Below, piece after piece: positions 41,444 through 50,275 of a stretch of 64,000 bases of DNA (its first letter is position 1; every line of letters begins with the position of its first letter). A program made the translations under genes and the position numbers. Origin of the DNA: Microbacterium profundi (GTDB lineage: Bacteria; Actinomycetota; Actinomycetes; Actinomycetales; Microbacteriaceae); NCBI RefSeq assembly GCF_000763375.1, contig NZ_JPSY01000001.1, forward strand, positions 496,001 to 560,000, read 5' to 3'. The notes below the pieces were generated by a model. That model saw nothing but the letters and a program-made list of their open reading frames with translations, searched no databases and was not told the origin of the DNA.

Positions 41444-42385
41444 GTGAGCAGTCTCGGCGAACTACGCACAATCGCGCGTTCTCGACGCACCGGAAGCAGG
41501 CGCGTCCGAGAGAAGTACCCCGACAACAAAGCGGCGCTGGTATTCCTGCTGCCCTGGCTCGTCGGTCTGCTCGGGCTCACAATCGGCCCGATCATCGCAT
41601 CGCTGTATCTGTCCTTCACCGACTACAACCTGCTGCAGCCGCCGGTGTGGACAGGGTTGAGCAACTTCTTCGAGATGTTCGGCGACGCCCGGTTCTGGAA
41701 CTCGGTCCGCGTCACCATGATCTATGTCTTCGTCGGAGTGCCGCTGCAGTTGGCCCTGGCGCTCGGGCTCGCCATCCTGCTCGACAAGGGCATGCGCGGG
41801 CTCTCCTTCTACCGCTCGATCTTCTACTTGCCCTCGCTCCTGGGCGGGTCAGTGGCGATCGCGATCCTCTGGCGTCAGGTCTTCGGCAAGGACGGCATCG
41901 TCAACGGCTTCCTCGCCTGGTTCGGCATCGACGGGCCGGGCTGGATCGGGCATCCCGACTTCGCGCTCGGCACACTGATCGTGCTGCACATCTGGACGTT
42001 CGGCTCGCCGATGGTGATCTTCCTGGCCGGACTCCGCCAGATCCCTGAGATGTACTACGAGGCGGCATCGATGGACGGCGCGGGCAAGATCCGCCAGTTC
42101 TTCTCCATCACCTTCCCGCTTCTGACTCCGGTCATCTTCTTCAACCTCGTCCTGCAGATCATCTTCGCGTTCCAATCGTTCACACAGGCGTATGTGGTCT
42201 CCGGAGGCACAGGCGGCCCGAGCGATTCGACGATGTTCTTCACTCTCCTGCTCTACAAGGAGGCCTTCACCGAGCTCGACATGGGGTACGCCTCGGCGAT
42301 GTCCTGGTTCCTGCTCGTCGTGATCGCGGCCTTCACCGCGTTCAACTTCTGGCTTTCGAAGTATTGGGTGTTCTATGACGACTGA
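41444..42385 (+). CDS. Sugar ABC transporter permease (MalF/LacF type)
   Basis: A 313-residue inner-membrane permease with six helices. The cytoplasmic EAA loop is EAASMDGAGKIRQFFSITFPLLTP (around residue 206). The basic N-terminal tail of about 25 residues is typical of actinobacterial members. The GTG at 41444 follows AAGGAGG. The next permease gene overlaps the 3' end by 11 bp. It forms a heterodimer with that permease and works with the binding lipoprotein at 38749-40065. It is the first gene of the operator-controlled rightward operon. Confidence 0.94.
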   Translation: MSSLGELRTIARSRRTGSRRVREKYPDNKAALVFLLPWLVGLLGLTIGPIIASLYLSFTDYNLLQPPVWTGLSNFFEMFGDARFWNSVRVTMIYVFVGVPLQLALALGLAILLDKGMRGLSFYRSIFYLPSLLGGSVAIAILWRQVFGKDGIVNGFLAWFGIDGPGWIGHPDFALGTLIVLHIWTFGSPMVIFLAGLRQIPEMYYEAASMDGAGKIRQFFSITFPLLTPVIFFNLVLQIIFAFQSFTQAYVVSGGTGGPSDSTMFFTLLLYKEAFTELDMGYASAMSWFLLVVIAAFTAFNFWLSKYWVFYDD

Positions 42386-43286
42386 AACCGAGACCCTCCT
42401 ACGGCCGAATCGCACCGACCGACCAGCGCGTCGGTTCGTCAGCTCCCGCTCCCCTCACCTGCGGCGGCTGCGATCGATCGGCAAGCACGTGATGCTCACC
42501 GGCGTCTCGCTGCTGATGATCTACCCGCTCATCTGGCTCGTGGTGTCCAGCCTGAAGCCCAACGATCAGATCTTCCGCGACCTGAGCGTGTTCACCACGG
42601 ATCTCACGCTGGAGAACTACAGCAACGGGTGGAACGATCTGCAGGCGCCGTTCGGCGTCTTCCTGATCAACTCGTCGATCATCGCGTTGGGCGCGATCGT
42701 GGGGAACCTGGTCTCGTGCTCCATGGCCGCGTACGCGTTCGCAAGGTTGAAGTTCCGCGGCCGCACGCTGGCGTTCACGCTCATGCTGGGCTCGATCATG
42801 CTGCCCTTCCAGGTGCTTCTGGTGCCGCAGTTCCTCATCTTCAAGGAGCTGGGTTGGCTCAACACCTTCCTGCCACTCGTCGCGCCGAAGTTCCTGGCCA
42901 CCGAGGCATTCTTCGTGTTCCTCATGGTGCAGTTCATCCGAGGCCTGCCGAAGGAGCTGTTCGAGGCCGCCCGCATGGACGGCGCAGGACATTTCCGCAG
43001 CTACTTCCAGATCACGCTGCCGATGATCGTCCCGTCGCTCGCGACCACCGCGATCTTCACCTTCATCTGGACATGGGGCGACTTCTTCGGGCCGCTGATC
43101 TACGTCAGGCTGCCGGAGCTGTTCCCTGCGTCCCTCGCGCTCAAGGGCTTCCTCGACGCGCAGTCCAGCTCGGATTACGGCTCGATGTTCGCGATGAGCG
43201 TCGTCTCGCTCCTGCCCCTGTTCCTCGTCTTCCTGTTCGGTCAGCGCTTCCTCATCAAGGGCGCAGCGACCTCAGGCATCAAGTGA
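42375..43286 (+). CDS. Sugar ABC transporter permease (MalG/LacG type)
   Basis: A 303-residue permease with six helices; the EAA loop is EAARMDGAGHFRSYFQITLPMIVP (around residue 197). The ATG at 42375 overlaps the preceding permease gene. Together with it this makes the channel of a CUT1-type oligosaccharide importer. No ATPase gene lies in the operon. Catabolic genes begin 16 bp downstream, so import and breakdown are co-regulated. Confidence 0.94.
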   Translation: MTTETETLLRPNRTDRPARRFVSSRSPHLRRLRSIGKHVMLTGVSLLMIYPLIWLVVSSLKPNDQIFRDLSVFTTDLTLENYSNGWNDLQAPFGVFLINSSIIALGAIVGNLVSCSMAAYAFARLKFRGRTLAFTLMLGSIMLPFQVLLVPQFLIFKELGWLNTFLPLVAPKFLATEAFFVFLMVQFIRGLPKELFEAARMDGAGHFRSYFQITLPMIVPSLATTAIFTFIWTWGDFFGPLIYVRLPELFPASLALKGFLDAQSSSDYGSMFAMSVVSLLPLFLVFLFGQRFLIKGAATSGIK

Positions 43287-43302
43287 TCGGAAGAACCCTC
43301 GA

Positions 43303-44652
43303 ATGACCCGCCGCCGCTACGCCCTCGTCGGAACTGGCTCCCGCGCCCAGATGTATCTCGAGGCGATCGCCTCCACCCACGCCGACGTCGCTCAGCTCGT
43401 CGCGTGGTCCGACACCAACCCCGGTCGAGCCCAGTGGTCGCTGAGCCGTCACCCCGCCCTCGGATCGCCGATCTGGTTCGAGCCCGGCGACCTCGCCGAT
43501 GCCGTGCGCACCCACCGCATCGATCGGGTCATCATCACCTCGCCCGACTTCACCCATGCCGACCACATCGTCACCGCTCTGGACGCCGGGGCGGATGTCG
43601 TCGTCGAGAAGCCGCTGACGACGAGCGAAGAAGGCGTGCGACGCATCGCGGATGCGGTCGAACGCACGGGGCGCGACGTGACCATCACGTTCAATTACCG
43701 GTACTCCCCTCGCAACACCGAACTCAAGCGCGTCATCGACGCGGGCGAGATCGGCGAAGTCACCGGCATACATTTCGAGTGGGTGCTGGACACCGCGCAC
43801 GGAGCCGACTACTTCCGTCGCTGGCACCGCATCAAGGAGAAGTCCGGCGGGCTGCTCATCCACAAGTCGAGCCACCACTTCGACCTCGTGAACTGGTGGA
43901 CGGCGGACGTGCCATCGCGCGTGTTCGCCTCCGGGGGTCTGCGCTTCTACGGTGCGCAGAACGCCGCGAAGCGCGGCCTCGGCCCCCGGCCCGAGCGCGG
44001 AACGACCGATTCGACCCTCCGGGACGCATTCAGTTTGGATCTGCGCACGGATGCGACCTGGAAGGGCCTCTACCTCGACCAGGAGCAGCACGACGGCTAC
44101 CTGCGCGACCGCGACGTGTTCGACGAGGGCATCACGATCGAGGACAACCTGTCGCTCGTGGTGGACTACTCCAGAGGCAGCACCATGTCGTACTCGCTCA
44201 ACGCCCATTCACCGTGGGAGGGCTACACCGTCGCGATCAACGGCACGCTCGGCCGCGCTGAGCTGACCGTCGTCGAACGTGGAACTGTGCTCGTGGATGA
44301 AGAGGGGCGCACAGTGGTCGACCCGAGCGCCCGGCCCGATCTCGTCGCAGACGACGCCGCGCGTCCCGTCTCCGAGCGTCTCGTCGTGCAGCGGCACTTC
44401 CAGCCTGCCCGTGAGGTCCCGATCCCCGAGGGGATCGGCGGACACGGTGGCGGCGATGCCGTGCTGCTGCGCGACGTCTTCGTCGGTGCACAGCCCGATC
44501 CGCTCGGACGCACGGCGGACTGGAGCGACGGCGTGCGCAGCATGGTGGTCGGACTCGCCGGCAACCGCTCACTCGCCGACGGCCTGGCAGTCCGCATCGA
44601 CGAACTCGAACTCGGCACGGCCGGCGCCGCTCTCGCCGGCATCGACAAGTGA
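43303..44652 (+). CDS. Gfo/Idh/MocA-family oxidoreductase
   Basis: A 449-residue NAD(P)-dependent dehydrogenase. The N-terminal Rossmann domain begins YALVGTGSRAQMYLEAI, and VVEKPLTTSEEG carries the catalytic Lys of the EKP motif. The C-terminal alpha/beta domain has GGLLIHKSSHHFDLVNWW with the catalytic His pair region. It is longer than the usual 340-390 residues because of insertions near 215-260. Members oxidise or epimerise sugars or sugar acids. The 3' end overlaps the SDR gene by 4 bp. Its exact substrate is unknown; in this operon a uronate or its glycoside is likely. Confidence 0.9.
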   Translation: MTRRRYALVGTGSRAQMYLEAIASTHADVAQLVAWSDTNPGRAQWSLSRHPALGSPIWFEPGDLADAVRTHRIDRVIITSPDFTHADHIVTALDAGADVVVEKPLTTSEEGVRRIADAVERTGRDVTITFNYRYSPRNTELKRVIDAGEIGEVTGIHFEWVLDTAHGADYFRRWHRIKEKSGGLLIHKSSHHFDLVNWWTADVPSRVFASGGLRFYGAQNAAKRGLGPRPERGTTDSTLRDAFSLDLRTDATWKGLYLDQEQHDGYLRDRDVFDEGITIEDNLSLVVDYSRGSTMSYSLNAHSPWEGYTVAINGTLGRAELTVVERGTVLVDEEGRTVVDPSARPDLVADDAARPVSERLVVQRHFQPAREVPIPEGIGGHGGGDAVLLRDVFVGAQPDPLGRTADWSDGVRSMVVGLAGNRSLADGLAVRIDELELGTAGAALAGIDK

Positions 44653-45596
44653 AGGCGGGCGATCGCGTCATCGTCACCGGCGGCGCCGGACGACTGGGAC
44701 GCAGCGTGGTGCGCGCACTGGCGGATGCCGGATACGACGTCGTCTCCATCGACAGGGCGACGGTGGCGGACCTGCCTGCCGAACAGCGTGAAGCAGACCT
44801 CCTCGATGCGGCCGCCACACGATCCCTGTTCGCAGCGCTCGCACCGGATGCCGTGATCCACCTCGCCGCCATCGCGGTGCCGGGTGCGCTGCCCGACTCC
44901 GAGGTCTTCGACATCAACACCCGTCTCGTCTGGAACGTGCTGGAGGCGACCGTGGCGGCGGGAGCCGGCGCACTGCTCGTCGCATCGAGCCCGACCGTGA
45001 TCGGCTACGGATCTCCGTCGGGCTGGAGTCCGGCATATCTGCCGCTGGACGAACAGCATCCGCTCGCTCCATGGAACGGCTACGCGGTCTCCAAGGTGGC
45101 GATCGAGCAGATCGTCCGGATGGCCGTGCGCCGCAACGGCGACACCATGCGCTTCGGGGCCTTCCGACCCTGCTACGTCATCGCTCCGGAGGAGTGGGCG
45201 GGCGCCCAGACGCAGCAGGGCCACACCATCGAGGAGCGCCTCGCCGACCCGGCTCTCTCCGCCGTCGCGCTGTTCAACTACATCGACGCCCGTGACGCCG
45301 GCGACTTCGTGCGCAGCTGGCTCGAGCACGCGTCGGACATCCCGAACGGAGAGGTCTTCTTCGTCGGCGCTCCGGACGCGCTGCTGGATGCCCCGACCGG
45401 TCCCGCTCTGGCGGCCCTCGTACCAGGCGCCTCGGAACAGGCTTCGAGCCTGCCCGGCGATGCCGCGGTCTTCTCGTCGGCGCTCGCCGAGCGACTGCTC
45501 GGCTGGCGCGCGCGTCACACCTGGCGCAATGAACTCCGAGGTGCCGCAGCGTCCTTCCCCTCGATCGATCATCCGCAGGAGTCCTCCCGTGCCTGA
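44649..45596 (+). CDS. NAD-dependent epimerase/dehydratase, uronate dehydrogenase-like
   Basis: A 315-residue extended short-chain dehydrogenase. The cofactor motif is VTGGAGRLGRSVV (residues 9-21), the active-site Ser lies in LVASSPTVIG, and Tyr/Lys are in YAVSK. The C-terminal region is of the epimerase type. Uronate dehydrogenases, which oxidise galacturonate or glucuronate to the aldarolactone with NAD+, belong to this group. The next genes encode aldarate-pathway enzymes, so this role is a good inference, though sugar epimerase remains possible. The GTG start overlaps the previous stop (GTGA). Confidence 0.85.
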   Translation: MKAGDRVIVTGGAGRLGRSVVRALADAGYDVVSIDRATVADLPAEQREADLLDAAATRSLFAALAPDAVIHLAAIAVPGALPDSEVFDINTRLVWNVLEATVAAGAGALLVASSPTVIGYGSPSGWSPAYLPLDEQHPLAPWNGYAVSKVAIEQIVRMAVRRNGDTMRFGAFRPCYVIAPEEWAGAQTQQGHTIEERLADPALSAVALFNYIDARDAGDFVRSWLEHASDIPNGEVFFVGAPDALLDAPTGPALAALVPGASEQASSLPGDAAVFSSALAERLLGWRARHTWRNELRGAAASFPSIDHPQESSRA

Positions 45597-46500
45597 GCTC
45601 ACCATCCCCGACCGCGTGCTCTACTTCCCGGTCACCGCCTTCGACGACAAGGATCGCGTCGACGTCGATCTCGTCGAACAGCACATCGCGGAGCGCGTCG
45701 AACACGCTCCCGGTGCGGTGTTCGCCGCGTGCGGCACCGGCGAGTTCCACACTCTCTCCGTCAGCGAGAACGCCGCAGTCATCGAGGCCGCTGTGCGTGC
45801 TGCGAAAGGCAGGGTTCCCGTGCTCGCCGGCGTCGGCGGCCCACTGGGTCACGCGATCGAATGTGCACAGGAGGCGCAGCGACACGGCGCCGAGGGCCTT
45901 CTCGTTCTGCCGCCCTATCTGGTCGGTGCACCTCAGCAGGGCCTCATCGCGTACGTGGAGCGCATCGCCGCAGCCACGGATCTGCCGCTGATCGTCTATC
46001 ACCGCGCGAACGCCCAGTTCCACCCCGACTCGATCGGAGCTCTTCTGCGCCTGCCGCAGGTCGTCGGTATCAAGGACGGCGTCGGCGACCTCGCCGTGGC
46101 GCAGCAGTTCGTCCGCCGGGCAGAGGATTCCGGTCGCGACATCCTGTTCTTCAACGGCCTGCTCACTGCCGAGATGACCCAGGCCGCGTACTCGGCGATC
46201 GGGGTGCCGATGTACTCGTCGGCCGTGTTCGCGATGGCGCCCGAAATCGCTGTCGCGTTCTTCACCGCCCTGCGCTCCGGCGACGTCGACACGCAGCACC
46301 GCCTGCTCGACGGCTTCTACGCGCCTCTGATCGCGCTGCGCGATGAGGTGCCGGGCTTCGCCGTCTCGCTGATCAAGGCAGGTGTCCGTCTCGGCGGCCT
46401 GCCGGTGGGATCCGTGCGCGCGCCGCTGATCGACCCGACGGACGCGCAGGTCGATCGTCTTGCGCGGCTGCTCGCCGCCGGTCGGGAACTCGCGGCGTGA
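45589..46500 (+). CDS. 5-dehydro-4-deoxyglucarate dehydratase-like (DHDPS family)
   Basis: A 303-residue class I aldolase-fold enzyme. Schiff-base Lys162 (GIKDGVGD) and Tyr137 (IVYHRA) are in place, and the N-terminal FAACGTGEFHTLS with late GLPVGSVRAPL matches KdgD enzymes. These dehydrate and decarboxylate 5-keto-4-deoxyglucarate to alpha-ketoglutarate semialdehyde. The GTG at 45589, preceded by CAGGAG, overlaps the SDR gene by 8 bp. The product is the substrate of the aldehyde dehydrogenase encoded two genes on. I give no symbol because biochemical identity rests on context. Confidence 0.9.
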   Translation: MPELTIPDRVLYFPVTAFDDKDRVDVDLVEQHIAERVEHAPGAVFAACGTGEFHTLSVSENAAVIEAAVRAAKGRVPVLAGVGGPLGHAIECAQEAQRHGAEGLLVLPPYLVGAPQQGLIAYVERIAAATDLPLIVYHRANAQFHPDSIGALLRLPQVVGIKDGVGDLAVAQQFVRRAEDSGRDILFFNGLLTAEMTQAAYSAIGVPMYSSAVFAMAPEIAVAFFTALRSGDVDTQHRLLDGFYAPLIALRDEVPGFAVSLIKAGVRLGGLPVGSVRAPLIDPTDAQVDRLARLLAAGRELAA

Positions 46501-47570
46501 TGACCGACTCCGAACCGGCGATCGCCGACGTGCGAACCAGGCTCATCCGCATTCCGCTGAGTCGCCCCTGGGGCGAGGACGTCACGGACATCCGCGTCAT
46601 CGCGGTCACGGTCGTCTGCGATGACGGCAGCCAAGGGCACGGGTTCTCCTGGACACCGTCGATCGGCGCCACCGCCGTGCAGGCGATGCTCGACGAGGAT
46701 CTCGCACCGTTCCTGCAAGGACGCCCCGCGACGACGGAGCTCTGGGACGACTCGTGGGCGCACCTGCACGAGGCCGGCAGCGGCGGCGTCACGACGATCG
46801 CTCTGGCCGGTGTCGATCTCGCGCTCTGGGACCGGCGGGCGCGAGTCCGAGGCACCAGCGTGACCGAGGTGCTCGGGCGACGCCACGACCGGCTCCCGGC
46901 GTACGGGAGCGGCGTGAACCTGCACTACACGCTCGATGAGCTCGTCGCACAGGCGCAGCGCTGGGTGGACTCTGGCTACGGTGCCGTGAAGATCAAGGTC
47001 GGCAGGCCGGATCTCGCCGACGACCTCGACCGCGTCGCGGCCGTGCGATCCGTGATCGGTCCCGATCGCCGTCTGCTCGTCGACGCGAATCAGCGCTGGG
47101 ACCTGGACACCGCGACCCGCCGAGTCGAAGCGCTGTCCGCGCACGGGATCGGCTGGATCGAGGAGCCGCTGCGCTCCGACGACCTCGCCGGACACGCAGA
47201 GCTGCGACGCCGTGTCGACGTGCCGATCGCCTTGGGTGAGAACGTGCACACCCTCCACCGGTTCAGGGAGTTCCTCGACGCGGGTGCGGTCGACGTGGTC
47301 CAGCCGAACGTCATCCGCGTGGGCGGGATCACCCCGTTCCTGCGGATCGCCGACCTCGTTCGAGAACGACGGATGGAGCTCGCACCTCACCTGCTGCCGG
47401 ATCTCTCCGCACAGGTGGCGTTCGCGCTGCCTGAGCGGAGTTGGATCGAAGACGTCGAGGATGCCGGGTTCGCGCATCTCGGTGCACTGAGTGAGCCCGC
47501 GGCCGTGACGGTGGCGGATGGATGGGTCACCGCCGCGCCCGCGCTCGGACTCGGCCTCCGGTTCCGCTGA
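46500..47570 (+). CDS. Enolase-superfamily sugar-acid dehydratase (MR subgroup)
   Basis: A 356-residue mandelate-racemase/muconate-lactonizing-type enzyme. The KxK base pair is Lys164/Lys166 (AVKIKVGRP), the metal ligands are Asp195 (VDANQRWD), Glu221 (WIEEP) and Glu247 (LGEN), and a His297 (APHLL) can act as acid/base. This pattern fits acid-sugar dehydratases such as galactarate or glucarate dehydratase. It would make the keto-deoxy-aldarate used by the preceding KdgD-like enzyme. The ATG at 46500 shares one base with the previous stop; a GTG one codon earlier is possible. Confidence 0.9.
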   Translation: MTDSEPAIADVRTRLIRIPLSRPWGEDVTDIRVIAVTVVCDDGSQGHGFSWTPSIGATAVQAMLDEDLAPFLQGRPATTELWDDSWAHLHEAGSGGVTTIALAGVDLALWDRRARVRGTSVTEVLGRRHDRLPAYGSGVNLHYTLDELVAQAQRWVDSGYGAVKIKVGRPDLADDLDRVAAVRSVIGPDRRLLVDANQRWDLDTATRRVEALSAHGIGWIEEPLRSDDLAGHAELRRRVDVPIALGENVHTLHRFREFLDAGAVDVVQPNVIRVGGITPFLRIADLVRERRMELAPHLLPDLSAQVAFALPERSWIEDVEDAGFAHLGALSEPAAVTVADGWVTAAPALGLGLRFR

Positions 47571-47599
47571 ATCCGGATGCTGCCACAAGGAGGAATTCG

Positions 47600-49039
47600 A
47601 TGAACGACACCACACCCCGCGAGCTCGATCAGATCGCGGATGCCGCAGCCGCGGCATCCGCTCTCCTCGACCGAACGGATGAGGCCGTCCGCGCCGGCTG
47701 GCTGCGCGCGATCGCCGTCGCGCTCGACGCGCAGTCGAGCATGCTCGTCGGGATCGCCGACGACGAGACGGCACTGGGCACTCCTCGTCTGGCGGGCGAA
47801 CTCGCCCGTACGACAGCACAGCTGCGCCTGTTCGCGGACGTCATCGAAGAGGGCTCGTATCTCGAGGCGACCATCGACCATCCGAACGCCGCTGCCACTC
47901 CCCCGATTCCGGATCTCCGTCGGATGCTGCGCCCGATCGGACCGATCGCCGTGTTCGCGGCATCCAACTTCCCCTTCGCGTTCTCGATCGCAGGCGGCGA
48001 TACGGCATCCGCGCTCGCCGTCGGATGCGCCGTGATCGTGAAGGCACACCCCGGACACCCGCAGACGTCCGCGTCGACCGCACGGATCGTCATCGACTCG
48101 CTGCGAGAAGCCGGCGCTCCTGAAGGTGCATTCGCCATGGTCTCCGGATTCGACGCCGGCCTGTCGCTCGTCGATCACCCGGCGATCCGCGCCGTCGCGT
48201 TCACCGGCTCGGTCCGCGGTGGCCGCGCGCTCCTCGACCGCATCTCGACGCGACCCGATCCGATCCCGTTCTACGGCGAGCTCGGATCGCTGAATCCGGT
48301 GGTGGTCACCGCCTCCGCCGATTCCGAGCAGGGCGCGAAGCTCGCCGCGGGACTCGCCGCTTCCTTCCAGCTCGGTGTCGGGCAGTTCTGCACCAAGCCG
48401 GGTGTCGTGCTCGTGCCGCACGGTTCGGTGCTGGAGCGAGAACTGCCGCAGCACCTCGCGACCCAGCCGCGCATGCTCACCCCCGGAATCGCCGGCGGAT
48501 TCGCCGGGGGCGGTGAGCGGGTGCGCGAAGTCAGCGGGGTTCGCGTCGTGTCAGCGGCGGGCGACCCAGGCGACGGAACATCGCCGATGGTCGCGATCAC
48601 CGACGTCGCCACGCTTCAAGCGAACGCGGACGCCCTGCTCGAAGAGGTCTTCGGACCGTTCACACTCCTCGTCCGCTATCAGGGCGACGCGGAGCTGGAT
48701 GCTGTGCTGGATCTGCTTCCCGGAAGCCTCACCGCGACCGTGCACAGCGCCGACGGCGAAGACGTCGCGGCGCTCGTGCGTCGTCTGGAGCCCCTGGCAG
48801 GGCGTCTGCTCTTCGGCGGGTGGCCGACCGGGGTGGCCGTCAGCTGGGCGCAGCAGCATGGCGGCCCATGGCCGTCGACGAACACCCAGTTCACGTCGGT
48901 CGGGGCGACAGCCGTGCGCCGCTTCCAGCGCCCTGTCGCCTATCAGGACGCGCCGGATGCGGTGCTGCCGTCTGCCCTTCGCGAGGAGAATCCGCTGCGG
49001 ACCCCCCGCCGCGTGGACGGCGTTCTCGTCACACCTTGA
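47600..49039 (+). CDS. Alpha-ketoglutarate semialdehyde dehydrogenase-like
   Basis: A 479-residue aldehyde dehydrogenase with Asn123 (ASNFPF), Glu227 (YGELGS) and nucleophile Cys264 (GQFCTKPG). The short active-site style GVGQFCTKPG is typical of the KGSADH group that makes alpha-ketoglutarate in pentose and uronate oxidation. AAGGAGG precedes the ATG at 47600. It is the last gene of the operon, 29 bp after the dehydratase gene, and its end overlaps the convergent ROK gene by 11 bp. Cofactor preference (NAD or NADP) is not clear. Confidence 0.92.
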   Translation: MNDTTPRELDQIADAAAAASALLDRTDEAVRAGWLRAIAVALDAQSSMLVGIADDETALGTPRLAGELARTTAQLRLFADVIEEGSYLEATIDHPNAAATPPIPDLRRMLRPIGPIAVFAASNFPFAFSIAGGDTASALAVGCAVIVKAHPGHPQTSASTARIVIDSLREAGAPEGAFAMVSGFDAGLSLVDHPAIRAVAFTGSVRGGRALLDRISTRPDPIPFYGELGSLNPVVVTASADSEQGAKLAAGLAASFQLGVGQFCTKPGVVLVPHGSVLERELPQHLATQPRMLTPGIAGGFAGGGERVREVSGVRVVSAAGDPGDGTSPMVAITDVATLQANADALLEEVFGPFTLLVRYQGDAELDAVLDLLPGSLTATVHSADGEDVAALVRRLEPLAGRLLFGGWPTGVAVSWAQQHGGPWPSTNTQFTSVGATAVRRFQRPVAYQDAPDAVLPSALREENPLRTPRRVDGVLVTP

Positions 49040-50213
49040 GCGCACCGAGTGCGCGTGCCGGATCCTTGAGCAGCGACGCGAATGCGGCCTCCGCGGCACC
49101 GATCAGGAGGCGATCGGCACCCAACGCGGCGGGGCGGATCTCCACCTGTTCGCCGGGTGCGGCGATCGCGTTCGCCCGCACGTCGGCGGAGAAGCTCCCC
49201 GGGTCGCTGCCGATCAGCATGCCGAGGAACCCTCCGAGCACGATCATCGAGGGATTGAGGACGTTCACGGCGTTGGCGAGCGTCGCGGCCAGGATCCGCC
49301 TCTGCCGATCGATCTCCTCGGCGACAGCCGCGTCCTCGACGTCGGCGAGCGCTGCGGCGAGCACCGGGTCATCGACTGCTCCGAGGCCGGTCACGTGCAG
49401 CAGTCTCGCCCGGTTCACCTCATCTTCGAGTGTCCCTGCCCGGGTGCGTCGGTCGGCCTCTGCGGGGATGCTCGGACGGGTCTGACCCCACTCGCCGGCG
49501 TATCCGCCCGCTCCGGCGATGAGCGTGCCGTTCAGGATGAGGCCGCCGCCGATGCCGCTGGCGCCGCCGTTGAGGTAGACGACATTGCGGTGCTCCCGCG
49601 CCGCGCCGAACAGCCGCTCCGCGCGCGCGCCGAGCGAGGCGTCATTGTCGATCGCCACCGGCATGCCGAGCCGCTCCGCGAGGGGCGAGCGGATATCGGC
49701 GTCGCGCCAGCCGAGGTGGGGGGCGAGGCGGACCATGCCGTCTTCGACGCGGACGAGGCCGGGTACGGCCACGCCGATCCCGACGAACCGGCTCGCTGCC
49801 AGTGGATCTGCCCGCCATTCCTCGACCACACGCGCCACCACGTCGACGACATCCTCGACACTCGGCGGCTGCGCGCATTCCACTCGCGTCCGTTCGCGGA
49901 CCCTCCCGGAGAGGGCTACTGCGCCGATCTCGATCGCGTCCACTTCGGGATTCACCGCGATCGCCAAGACCTCGTCACCTGCTGCGACGATCGGCGACGG
50001 CCTGCCGACGCGTCGCGTGGGGTCGGGATCCTGCTCGAACACGAGCCCGGTCGATGCCAGTTCCGCGACCAGATCGGCCACCGTCGAGCGGTTCAGCCCC
50101 GTCTCCGCAGTGATCACGGCACGCGAACGCGGGCCGAGCTGGTGCACGAGTCGCAGCACCTCGCCGAGGTTCGCCGCGCGCACGCGTTCGACGCTCGATG
50201 CCCGTTCCGCCAT
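49029..50213 (-). CDS. ROK-family transcriptional regulator (XylR type)
   Basis: A 394-residue regulator with an N-terminal winged helix (SRAVITAETGLNRSTVADLVAELASTGLV) and a ROK sugar-binding domain (GIGVAVPGLV, VAIDNDASLGARAE, GGASGIGGGLI). The usual ROK zinc motif (GHxxxxxxGxxCxCGxxGCxE) is lost: the region reads AGEWGQTRPS... with no His or cysteines. Downstream of the GH43 gene by 62 bp, it probably senses xylose or a xyloside and controls this xylan region. No DNA target was identified with confidence. Confidence 0.92.
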   Translation of the reverse strand: MAERASSVERVRAANLGEVLRLVHQLGPRSRAVITAETGLNRSTVADLVAELASTGLVFEQDPDPTRRVGRPSPIVAAGDEVLAIAVNPEVDAIEIGAVALSGRVRERTRVECAQPPSVEDVVDVVARVVEEWRADPLAASRFVGIGVAVPGLVRVEDGMVRLAPHLGWRDADIRSPLAERLGMPVAIDNDASLGARAERLFGAAREHRNVVYLNGGASGIGGGLILNGTLIAGAGGYAGEWGQTRPSIPAEADRRTRAGTLEDEVNRARLLHVTGLGAVDDPVLAAALADVEDAAVAEEIDRQRRILAATLANAVNVLNPSMIVLGGFLGMLIGSDPGSFSADVRANAIAAPGEQVEIRPAALGADRLLIGAAEAAFASLLKDPARALGALKV

Positions 50214-50275
50214 CGTGTCCCCCGCCGCTCCCGATTATGTTGCTCATGACACGATATCCGGTCGGCACCGATCGC

